Assembly: GCF_003287875.1 (NCBI RefSeq)
Contig: NZ_QMKK01000015.1
Location: 1-64,000 of the forward strand
From: Martinezella tropici
GTDB lineage: Bacteria; Pseudomonadota; Alphaproteobacteria; Rhizobiales; Rhizobiaceae
Reading direction: 5' to 3'
DNA: 64,000 nucleotides
The position numbers and the translations under genes are program-made. Positions 50,088-59,400 of the stretch are shown piece by piece (positions within the stretch are counted from its first letter, which is position 1; each line of letters begins with the position of its first letter). The notes below the pieces were generated by a model. That model made no database searches. It worked only from the letters and a program-made list of their open reading frames with translations, and was not told where the DNA came from.

Positions 50088-50963
50088 TCAAGGATCATGT
50101 TTAAGTCTCGCGCGCGTCCTGAGAATAGCATCCGCGACCGCCAGCGCGTCCCTGTTGATTGCGACATTGTGTACGCGGAATAGCGCAGCTCCCTGCAGGC
50201 GCAGGATCGCGCTGGTCGCAGCCGTTCCGACATCCCGATCGGACGCATCACGGCCCGTGACGGTGCCGACAAACCGCTTGCGCGAGGTGCCGACCAACAG
50301 CGGCAGCTCGAAGCGGAGCAGCGCATTGAACCGCACCATCAATTCCAGATTCTCCTCCGCACTCTCCTTGGCAAAACCAAAACCGGGATCGAGCACGATA
50401 TTCTGCTTGTTGACGCCCGCCGCCGCGGCGATATCGAGCGATCGGCTGAGGAACAGCATCTGGTCGTCGATCACGTCGGGCAGCTTCGTTCTGTCACGAC
50501 CGGTATGCATGATGCAAAGCCCGGCACCCGTTTGCGCTGCCACCGCGGCAATATCCGGCTCGCGCTGCAGGCCGAAGACGTCGTTGACGATGTGCGCACC
50601 GGCACCGACCGCCAGCCGCGCCGTATCGGCACGATAAGTATCGACCGAGATCAGGGCGTCAGTCCTGCCCCGCAAGGCTTCGATGACGGGCAGCACCCGC
50701 CCCTGCTCCTCGCTGGCGCTGACGGCGGCAGCACCGGGCTTCGTCGATTCGCCGCCGATGTCGATGATGTCGGCCCCCTCCTGGACACAAGCCAAGGCAT
50801 GCCCAACCGCCGCGTCGACGGCCTCGTAATGTCCGCCGTCGGAAAAGGAATCCGGCGTCACATTGACGATCGCCATGATGACACTCTCTTTGCCGAGCTC
50901 GAGGCTGCGGCCATGGGCGACATGCCAGGTTTGGCTGCGAAGCTCCGTCACGAACCGTCCCAT
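50088..50963 (-). CDS. folP: Dihydropteroate synthase
   Basis: This 291-residue TIM-barrel enzyme, target of sulphonamides, joins p-aminobenzoate to the pterin. The signature MAIVNVTPDSFSDGGHYE (about residues 30-47) and ADIIDIGGESTKPGAAAVS are intact. NIVLDPGFGFAKESAEENLE and LLVGTSRKRFVG follow. The start at 50963 is kept, since MGRFVTELRSQTWHVAHGR resembles rhizobial homologues. Confidence 0.96.
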   Translation of the reverse strand: MGRFVTELRSQTWHVAHGRSLELGKESVIMAIVNVTPDSFSDGGHYEAVDAAVGHALACVQEGADIIDIGGESTKPGAAAVSASEEQGRVLPVIEALRGRTDALISVDTYRADTARLAVGAGAHIVNDVFGLQREPDIAAVAAQTGAGLCIMHTGRDRTKLPDVIDDQMLFLSRSLDIAAAAGVNKQNIVLDPGFGFAKESAEENLELMVRFNALLRFELPLLVGTSRKRFVGTVTGRDASDRDVGTAATSAILRLQGAALFRVHNVAINRDALAVADAILRTRARLKHDP

Positions 50964-51040
50964 CCCATTGAAAATGAAAAAACCTTGCGCTTGATATTGC
51001 GCTCACAGTGGCTATGCCGCAAGGTTCGCCGAAGTTCAAC

Positions 51041-51679
51041 ATGGTAGCGACACGAATGCCGCTTGCGTTCCATAAGATAAGTATTTCGTGTGCTCTGTTG
51101 CTCGCGTTCTGCATACCCAGCGTGGCCGATGCGGAAGTCGTCGCCCGCAAATCCATTTCCTATTTCGACATCAAGGGCAGCACGGCCGACGAGCTCGATG
51201 CGGCCCTGAACCAACGCGGACCGCTTGCGATGGGTTCCAGCAGCCATCATCCCGGCGCGACGAGAATTCGCTTCGGCGGCAACGCGACCTACAGCGAGGC
51301 AAATGGGCGCTGCTATATCTCCAGCGTCAAGGTCACGGTCGATACCGAAATCATCCTGCCGCGCTGGCGCGACCGGCGGCATGCCAGCAAGCAGCTTTCG
51401 ACGATATGGGACACGTTGGCCGCCGATATCCGGCGCCATGAGGACCGGCACGTCGAGATCGCCCGAGAGCACGCACGAAGAATGGAACGGCAAATCCTGT
51501 CCCTGCCGTCGGCGAGCAATTGCGATGCGCTTCAGGAAAAAGCAAATGACGTGACGACGCGGGAAACCGAGCGGCACGACGCCGACCAGGCCCGCTTCGA
51601 CCGGATCGAGGCGATCAATTTCCAGAACCGGATACAGCGGTTGCTGTACTATCGCAGTCGTCACGGCGGCCAGCGATAG
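51041..51679 (+). CDS. DUF922 putative secreted zinc protease
   Basis: This protein of about 212 residues has a signal peptide (KISISCALLLAFCIPSVADA), then a DUF922 domain. The metal-binding-like motif is IRRHEDRHVEIAREHARR (HExxH spacing, HEDRH). Two Cys (GRCYIS and SNCDAL) probably form a disulphide. Family members are predicted periplasmic metal-dependent proteases. Starts at 51041 or 51056 are both possible; neither has a good ribosome site. It is divergent from folP. Confidence 0.82.
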   Translation: MVATRMPLAFHKISISCALLLAFCIPSVADAEVVARKSISYFDIKGSTADELDAALNQRGPLAMGSSSHHPGATRIRFGGNATYSEANGRCYISSVKVTVDTEIILPRWRDRRHASKQLSTIWDTLAADIRRHEDRHVEIAREHARRMERQILSLPSASNCDALQEKANDVTTRETERHDADQARFDRIEAINFQNRIQRLLYYRSRHGGQR

Positions 51680-51887
51680 ATCACGTCTCCCGCTATTTCA
51701 GGGAAATCGCCCACGCACGAGCGCCGACTGTGGGAAAACAGCCACTATTTCTGTGAATCGTCCGGCCGCGCTGCTCTTTGAACTTTACGAGAATCTGAAA
51801 TAGGTTTTTGCTATCAATTACAGAGATAAACGCACCGGATGATTCGAAAAATACTGGGCGGGATCTCGAAAAAGATCGATTGAGAGT

Positions 51888-52057
51888 GCCTGCGGCGGCG
51901 GGTTTGTTTGCTCTTCGGCGCAGTCGGGTTTGTTTTTCAAAGCATTTGGTAAGTGTTCTCCTGGCGCGTCCTTAAGCCGCAGGTGTTTCCTCCCTTGCCT
52001 GTCGGTGATGCGCCCGCCTCGCCTCGCTCGCTAATCAGCTGAGCGAGGCATCTTTTT
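51888..52057 (+). ncRNA. Candidate trans-acting small RNA
   Basis: There is no ORF between 51680 and 52130, yet a strong intrinsic terminator ends at 52057. Upstream of it GCCTGCGGC (51888-51896) can pair with GCCGCAGG (51976-51983). This encloses two exact 11-base direct repeats CGGGTTTGTTT (51899-51909, 51925-51935). The single-stranded stretch TTTCCTCCCTT (51987-51996) carries CCTCCC, the anti-Shine-Dalgarno type motif used by many alphaproteobacterial sRNAs. The 5' end and promoter were not located. Confidence 0.45.
52021..52057 (+). terminator. Strong orphan terminator
   Basis: GCCTCGCTC (52021-52029) pairs with GAGCGAGGC (52041-52049), extended by GCT/AGC inside, and is followed by ATCTTTTT. 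The nearest upstream gene on this strand stops 340 bases earlier. Confidence 0.88.
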
Positions 52058-52130
52058 GGTATAGGACCCCGAAATAAATTGTCCGGTGAGTATCAAGAAC
52101 TTCGGCGCAGGAAGCGCGCCGGGGAAAGCG

Positions 52131-52451
52131 TCAGGCCTGACGTTCCGGCACATGCACGACGAGTCCGTCGAGAGCGCTCGTCATCTTGATCTGACAGGAG
52201 AGACGCGAATTCGGCCGGACGTCGAAAGCGAAGTCCAGCATGTCCTCTTCCATCGCCTCGGGGCTGCCGACCTTTGCGGTCCAGTCCTCGTCGACATAGA
52301 CATGACAGGTGGCGCAGGCGCACGCACCGCCGCATTCTGCTTCGATGCCGGGAACGGAGTTTCGTACGGCATTTTCCATCACGGTGGATCCCTCGTCGAC
52401 ATTGAGGTCAAAGCGCGTGCCGTCGAAGGCGACGATGGTCAATTTGGTCAT
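52131..52451 (-). CDS. Adrenodoxin-type 2Fe-2S ferredoxin
   Basis: This 106-residue plant/vertebrate-type ferredoxin has the cluster ligands [13 protein letters not shown] (C-x5-C-x2-C, about residues 40-49) with the fourth Cys in [10 protein letters not shown] (about 86). [14 protein letters not shown] and the C-terminal LVVHVPERQ are typical of the FdxB/adrenodoxin branch, which supplies electrons for Fe-S assembly or to P450s. It is a single gene on the minus strand. Confidence 0.93.
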   Translation of the reverse strand: MTKLTIVAFDGTRFDLNVDEGSTVMENAVRNSVPGIEAECGGACACATCHVYVDEDWTAKVGSPEAMEEDMLDFAFDVRPNSRLSCQIKMTSALDGLVVHVPERQA

Positions 52452-52599
52452 GTGGGTGAATTCCGATATTCGTGAATGAAGGATGATCGGAATTTTACTT
52501 CCAACAAATCGCTGGGGCAGTCAACATTTGCGCCGCCGAAACGGTCTACCCGTCTGGCGGCGCTGGCATCAAGTTCAGTTGACCTTCAGGCGGCTCGGT

Positions 52600-52968
52600 T
52601 CAGCGCGAGAGCTTCAGAATGAAATTCTCGGCCTCGACGACACAGGTCGTTACCGCCGCCATGCGCGCGGCATCGCCGGCATCGCTTTCGAGCGCGCCAG
52701 CTGCATCGGCCACGCGGAAGGCGCCGACGGCGCCGGCCGCCCCCTTCAGCTTATGCGATGCCGCCTCGATGCGCTTGGGGTCACCGCTGCCGATCTCCTG
52801 CAGGCAGGAACGGGCCTGCCTCGCAAACATCTGCAACACCTCGACCTCCAGCGCCTTGTCGCCCATCGTTTGCTTGCCGAGATGGACGAGATCGATCGCC
52901 CGCTCCCGCGACGGGGCAGCGCCCCTCGAATTATCGGGAGATTCAAACGCGATATTCAAAGCTGCCAT
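52600..52968 (-). CDS. Hpt-domain phosphotransfer protein
   Basis: This 122-residue stand-alone Hpt protein has a four-helix core. The phospho-accepting His is in IEAASHKLKGAAGAVGAFR (about residue 72), with the HKLKGAAG pattern of Hpt domains. It is not ChpT, which has a different fold. It would pass phosphate between a hybrid kinase and a regulator. It is divergent from the giant polar protein, sharing an intergenic region with a CtrA-type box. Confidence 0.88.
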   Translation of the reverse strand: MAALNIAFESPDNSRGAAPSRERAIDLVHLGKQTMGDKALEVEVLQMFARQARSCLQEIGSGDPKRIEAASHKLKGAAGAVGAFRVADAAGALESDAGDAARMAAVTTCVVEAENFILKLSR

Positions 52969-53149
52969 GTGCCAATGCTCCCGTCATTTATCTGTGACTG
53001 TTTTAGGGACATGCCGCATAGTTGCGGCCCGGGCATGGCCATCCAGTTAAATTTTGGCACATTGAGGGCCGAAAACTCCAGACATGGTTAACGTCCGTTA
53101 AACATGCTCAAAATCTTGAGTTTTCATGGCGTTGAACAGGCAAACAGGG

Positions 53150-53165
53150 TTAATGCGCCCTTAAC
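53150..53165. promoter_or_regulatory. CtrA binding box
   Basis: TTAA-TGCGCCC-TTAAC matches the full CtrA consensus TTAA-N7-TTAA(C). It lies 296 bases before the giant gene and 182 bases before the divergent hpt gene. Confidence 0.6.
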
Positions 53166-53387
53166 GATCCACTGCCTTTAAGGTGGAATTAATTGTCATG
53201 ACTGGGGGAATGTGTCACTACGATACTAGTAAATTGGGCTTATGGCACATGTCTTTGCCCAGGAAGTGGATGATGGTAATGTTTTCATAACATCCGTTTG
53301 AAAAACCAGTTATCCACTCTGAAATGTAACGGGAAATCCAACCTCGATATTGATCGACAGCGGAGGACCCAACGGGAGGCAGGGGTC

Positions 53388-53422
53388 GTCTTTTCCGGAG
53401 CGGCGGAATTACCGGAAAAGAC
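53388..53422 (+). repeat. Perfect 11-bp leader hairpin before the giant gene
   Basis: GTCTTTTCCGG (53388-53398) and CCGGAAAAGAC (53412-53422) pair perfectly around a 13-base loop, ending 38 bases before the start codon. There is no T run after it, so it is probably an mRNA structure or protein-binding site rather than a terminator. Confidence 0.6.
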
Positions 53423-53460
53423 ACGGCAAGCCCGAGTGAGTTGTAACGAGGCGTAACCGC

Positions 53461-56400
53461 ATGGCGAACAAAAAGTACATCGAGTCGGTCGAGGACAAGG
53501 CCTTCCAGGCATTGGACGAAGCTCTGCAGATCGATTTCAGTGACGAGAGCTTGGAGTCTCGCAGTGCCCCTACACCCGATGTCCCGGAGCAAAAAGTGTC
53601 TGAGCCGCCGAAACAGCCGATAAAGCAGAGCAGGGATGATGCAGCCCGCAATACCGGCGGCATGCGCAGCACTGCAGCCCCCGCCGCAACACCTCGCTCC
53701 GCCGAGGCGCCGAGAAATCCCAACCTTGCGGCTGCCAATGATGGCAATCGGGCAAGTTCCGCCAGCATCCTGAAGGCGCTGGACAGCGGCTCTCAGAGCC
53801 GGGCGGTGCGCAATGCCACGATCTTCTCGCTGTTCTGGATCATCGGCGGCGCCGGTCTCGCCTTCCTCCTCTACGGCACCCAGATCCGAAATATCCATTC
53901 CTTCGCCGATCTGGCCGCCCTGCCCGGCGTTATCGCCTGCATCGTCGGCATCATCGTTCCGGTCCTTCTTTTCTATGCTTTCGGCATGATGATCTCGCGC
54001 GCGCATGACATGCGCAACGCGGCCCGCTCCATGGCGGAAGTCGCTTTGCGCCTGGTCGAGCCGGAAACGGTCGCCTCCGAGCGCATCATGACGGTCGGCC
54101 AGGCGGTACGGCGTGAAGTCTCGGCGATGAATGAGGGTATCGAGCGCACCATTGCGCGCGCCACCGAGCTGGAAACCCTCGTCCATTCCGAAGTCAACGC
54201 CCTGGAGCGCAGCTACGCCGACAACGAACTGCGCGTACGCGGCCTCGTCCACGAGCTCGGCACCGAACGCGACGCGATCATCAATCACGCCGAGCGAATC
54301 CGCTCGTCGATCGTCGGTGTACACGATCAGATCAAGGAAGATCTGTCGCTGGCGACCGAAGAGATCGCGGTACGCCTTTCCACCTCGGGCGAAGCCTTCG
54401 CGTCGATGATCGACACGCGCGCGGCCGTCTTGATGGAAAAGTCGGATTCTGCAGTCGAGGCGCTCGGCACGCTGCTTGCCGCCAAGACCGACAGCCTGTT
54501 GCAGAACCTCAATGCCTCCGGTCTGGCGCTGAGCCACGAATTCGATACCCGCCTGGAATCCCTGTCGTCGACCCTTTCCGAACGCGGCAAGGAACTGCTC
54601 GGCCACTTCGAAACACGCGCCTCAACCCTTGACGCGAACACCGAAAAGCTGAACTCCGCGCTCAATGAACGTGCCCGCCAGCTCAATGAAACGCTGGTCG
54701 CGCGCACGAAGGAAATCAGCGAAAGCCTCACCGGCGGCGAGCGGTCCATCACCGGGACGCTGGACAATGTGCTGTCCCGCCTCAACACTGCGCTCGATGA
54801 AAAGGGCGCGAGCTTCCGTCAGAGCCTGCAGTCGACGGCCGATGACGCCATCATGGATATAGACCTGCGCTCCGGCTTTTTCGACGAGCGCTTCCAGTCG
54901 ACCATCGCGCAGCTTTCGACCGCCTTCGACGAACGCGTATCGGAATTCACCTCCGCCTTCGACAAGCGCGCCGGCTCGCTGGACAGCAAGCTGTCTGAAA
55001 GCCTGGCCCGCATCAATCAGAGCCTCGGCAGCAATTCGGATGCATTGGAAGGCATTCTGACCTCCAGCATCGAACGTCTGGGCTCGCATCTCACCGATCA
55101 GTCTCTCGCGCTCGCGACCACTCTTGCGACCGGCCAGGAAGTGCTGGAAAGCGCAATCGGTTCCAGGGCCGGAGAGATCACCTCCGCGCTTCAGAATGCC
55201 ACCAGCGGAATTTCCTCCGCCCTGGCATCGGGCACGAGCGAACTGAACACCACCCTCGCCTCGCATGCCGACGCCTTCACCTCGGCGGTACAAGGGGTCA
55301 CGCGGGATGTCTCGACCGCGCTGCAAAGCGGCACGGAAGAACTCACCACGGCCTTTGCCGGCCGCGCCAGCGAGATCAACAACACGCTCTCTTCCCGCAC
55401 GAGCGAAATCACCCAGGCGCTTGGCTCCGCGCATGAACGCATCGATGCCGTTATGGCCGCACGCAGCAGCGCGCTTTTCGGCGCGCTGACCGACAACCAG
55501 TCGCGGTTTGAACAAACGCTTGCCGAGCGTTCGCAGGCAATCACCGATGCCGTCAGCGGCTCTCACGAGCACCTGACCGCCGCCCTCGACGAACGCACAT
55601 CGATGCTGGCGATTTCGCTGGCGGAAAACCAGCTCCGCCTCGAAAATACGCTGGCAAGCCGCGCCGACGCCATCACCGGCGCCGTTACCGATATGCATGG
55701 CAAGCTTGCCGACACGCTCGACGACAAGACGATGGCGCTTGCCATCGCCCTTTCCGAAGGTAAGTCCCGCTTGGAAGACGCTGTGTCCGGCCACGCGGAT
55801 CATGTCGCCGGCACCATGGACGCAAAGACCAAGGAGTTCGCACGCGCGCTTGCCGAAGGTCAGGCGCGTCTCGAAAGCACCGTTTCCGGCCACGCCGAAA
55901 GCGTCACGAACGCTCTGGACGACAGAACCATGGCGCTCGCCATCGCGCTTTCCGAAAGCCAGGCAAGGCTGGAGGAAACCGTTTCCGGCCATGCCGAACG
56001 TGTCGCCGACACGCTGGACGGCAAGACCGGCGCGCTTGCCGCCGCCCTGACCAGCGGGCAAAGCCGCCTCGAAGAAACGCTCGCCAATCGCGCCGAGGAG
56101 ATCATCAAGGCGTTTGCCGGCAATCATGCTTCCCTGGTCGACGCTCTCGATGACAGGGCAATGGCGCTCGCCATTGCGCTTTCGGAAAGCCAGGCTCGTC
56201 TTGAGGGCGCAATCTCGGGTCACGCCGACCAGGTCACCACCACGCTCGACGACAAGACGATGGCTCTGGCTATCGCCCTTTCGGAGGGTCAGGCACGACT
56301 GGAAGACACTGTCGCCGGCCACGCCGAACGGGTTGCCGATACGATGGACAGCAGGACGAAGGCACTGTCCGACGCGCTGACGTCAGGCCACTCCCGCCTC

Positions 56401-59400
56401 GAGGCCACGCTTGCCAACCGCGCCGAAGCGATCACCAGCGCCTTCACCGGCAATCATGCTGCTCTGGCGGATGCTTTGGACGAAAAGGCGATGGCTCTCG
56501 CCATTTCCCTCTCCGATACGCAGTCTCGGCTTGAGGATGCCGTATCAAGCCGGCTGGACGCACTGTCCGAAACGGTTGCCGGAACGCACGACAAGATCGT
56601 CAACAGCCTTGACGACAAGACAATGTCCCTGGCGATCGCCCTTTCGGAAAACCACGCGAAACTCGAGGAAACCCTGGAGAACAGCGCCAAGGCCATTGCC
56701 CACACCGTCGCCAGCGGCCACGAGGCATTGACCAATACGCTCGATGACAAGAGCATGGCCTTTGCAATCTCGCTCGCCGAAAACCAGAACCGTTTCGAAA
56801 GCACTCTGGAAGAGCGCGCCAATGCCCTGCTCGATAGCGTCTCCGGCGCTGAAGCACGGGTTGCCGGCGCCTTCGGCGACAAGGCGGACGCAATCCGTGC
56901 CGCCTACAGCGAAAATCAGGATCGTCTCGATCGCTCGCTCGCAGTTCATACAGAAGCCCTGTCCGGCTTGCTCGGGAGCAGCAGCGATCGTATCGAAACC
57001 GTTCTCGGCTCCACGACGCGCCAGCTCGAAAATACGCTTGGTGTCGGTCTGTCTCAGATGGACGAGAACCTTGCTTCCGCCTACGAGCGCATGCGCTCGA
57101 CACTGGAAGATCGCAGCAACGCGATCAGCCTGACTCTGCGGGACGCCCATGAGCAGATCGACAACACGCTTATGGAGCAGACGACAGCCATCGGCACCTC
57201 CATCGCCACAAGCGCCAGCATGCTCGAAATGTCGCTGGAGGACCGCGAGGCATCGCTGCGTCGGACCATCGATGCAAGCGCAAGGACATTGGAAGAACGC
57301 CTTAACAGCGGCGCGGGCGACGTTGCCGGCCGCATCCAGCAGGCCGCCGGCGACATCCAGCGTTCGGCCGAGACCTTCTCGTCCAACCTCAACCAGACGA
57401 TCGAGGGCATGACCGGCCGCTTCGCCGAGACCGGCTCCCGCGTCGAGGCGAGCCTGTCGGCTCTTGAGAACCGGATCCACGAAGGCGTCACGGGCGTCAC
57501 GGCCCAGGTCGACGCGGCCGGCAACCGTCTCTCCGAAACGCTGGCGAGCGGCGCCGCCCAGATCGACAATAGCGGCAGCCAGGCCGCGGCCCGCATCGAA
57601 GAGCGCCTGTCGACCATGGATCGCGCCCTCAATGTCGGCCTTGAAGCCGTCAACCGCACGATCGAGGGCAAGGCCGCCAATCTCGCGACAACGCTGCGCA
57701 CGGCCGTTGCCGATGCAGCCCAGGGCATGGATACGGAGGCAACGCGTACGGCCGAGCTGCTTGCCAATACCGGCCAGCAGTTCGCGGACAACCTCGGCAA
57801 TCACAGCGACGCGTTCGCACGCGCCATGACCGAGCGCTCCAACGATCTCGTCAATCGCGTCTCGGAAACACAGAACCGCTTGGCGAGCCAGGCCGCGGCT
57901 GTCGCCCAGACTTTCTCGGAAGCGGGCAACGCAATCGTCAACAAGGTTGCCGAAGCCGAAGGCCTCGTCAGCAACCAGGTCAACACGATCTCGCAAGCCC
58001 TGTCTTCGGCAGAACAGTCGCTGGAAGCGCGTGGCGCGGCCATCCGCAATACGCTGACCGGCGGCAGCGAGCAGATTGCCGCCACGATGGCACAGGTCGA
58101 GCGCGCGCTCGACGAGCGCAGCACGGCCATCCGCACCTCCCTGGAAGAGCGTGCCCGCGAGATCGACGCAACCCTTACCGGCGTCGACAACGCGCTGGAA
58201 GCCCGCGGCGCATCCATCCGCACATCGCTCGACGAGCGCACCCGCGAGCTCAATTCGATGCTGGCTGGACGCTCCACGGAGCTCTCCCGCCTCATCGACG
58301 AAAAAGCCCGTCCGATCGTCGATCGCTACGCGGCAACAGGCCAGGAAGCGGCAGCCCTGATCTCGGCAGCCGCCCAGGAAAGCACGGAACGCCTGCGCGC
58401 CGAAAATGCCGCCTTGATCAACGCGATCGCATCGCGCACGGAACATGCGGTCAATACGGTCAGTGCGCTCGAGAACAACCTGCTTGCAAGCGTCAACGGC
58501 ATCATCGCCCGCCTCGCCGAGAACAATTCCGCGATCGCTGGACTGCTGACCAATGCCGCGACCGAGTTCGCGACCGTTGACGATCGTCTCACCGCGACGT
58601 CGACGCGCTTCGCCGAATCCGCGGCGAAAGCCGGCGAGATGGTTTCAGCCTCCAGCCGCCTTCTCGAAGGCAAGGTCGACAAGCTGTCCGAAATCACCGG
58701 CCAGACGCTGTCGCAGGTCGGCAGTATCGTCGGCCGCTTCGACGATCACTCCAAGGTTCTGACGCAGGCTTCCCAGCTTCTCGGTGCGGCACAGTCGAAC
58801 CTCGTCTCGACGCTGGAAGAGCGTGAGACAGCATTGCAGAACCTTGCCGTCGGCCTCGTTCAGCGATCGGAAGAGATCGAGAACACCATGCGCGCCCTCG
58901 GCACCATGGTGGAAACCGCCTTCGACCGTGCCGAGCAGCGCTCCAATCAGGTCACCGGCAATCTGCGCCAGAGTGTCCAATCCTCCTTCGCAGACATCGG
59001 TCGTGTCCTCTCCGAGACGGAGAAGCGCGCCGAAGATGCCGCGGAGAACATGCGCGCCGCATTGCACAAGGCCGGCGAGGACGCGAGCCAGGCTGTCGAA
59101 AGCACCTTCGCCAATACCGAACGCCGCTCCAGCGAACTGACAAACCGTCTGCGCGGCGGCCTCACGGCGTCGCTCTCCGAGGTCGAGCAGATGCTCGCCG
59201 ATGCCGGCAAGACTTCCGATACGGCCGCACAGCAGCTGCGCGAGACGCTGCGTGTCGCCGTCGATGACGCTATCGGCCGCTTCGCCGGTGCGACGGACGA
59301 GATCCGTCGCTCGGCCGGCGATATTCGCCGCGAACTCGACCTTACCCGCAGCGAATTGAAGCGCGGTGCCTTCGACCTTCCGGAAGAAGCGAAGGAAAGC

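Larger units (their letters stand above)
52969..53460. other. 492-bp regulatory region between hpt and the giant gene
   Basis: There is no gene here. It holds a CtrA-type box (53150-53165), a second looser TTAAC-N5-TTAAAC site (53088-53103) flanked by GAAAACTC/GAGTTTTC inverted arms (53071-53078, 53118-53125), and a long leader hairpin near the giant gene start (53388-53422). Confidence 0.6.

Noticed and set aside
52531..52564. GCGCCGCC/GGCGGCGC hairpin as terminator of the Hpt gene
   Set aside because: The stem is real but no T run follows on the minus strand, so it is left unassigned.
54622..58446. Long antisense frames (566 and 633 codons) opposite the giant gene
   Set aside because: These are products of the repetitive codon pattern; they have low-complexity composition and no start signals.
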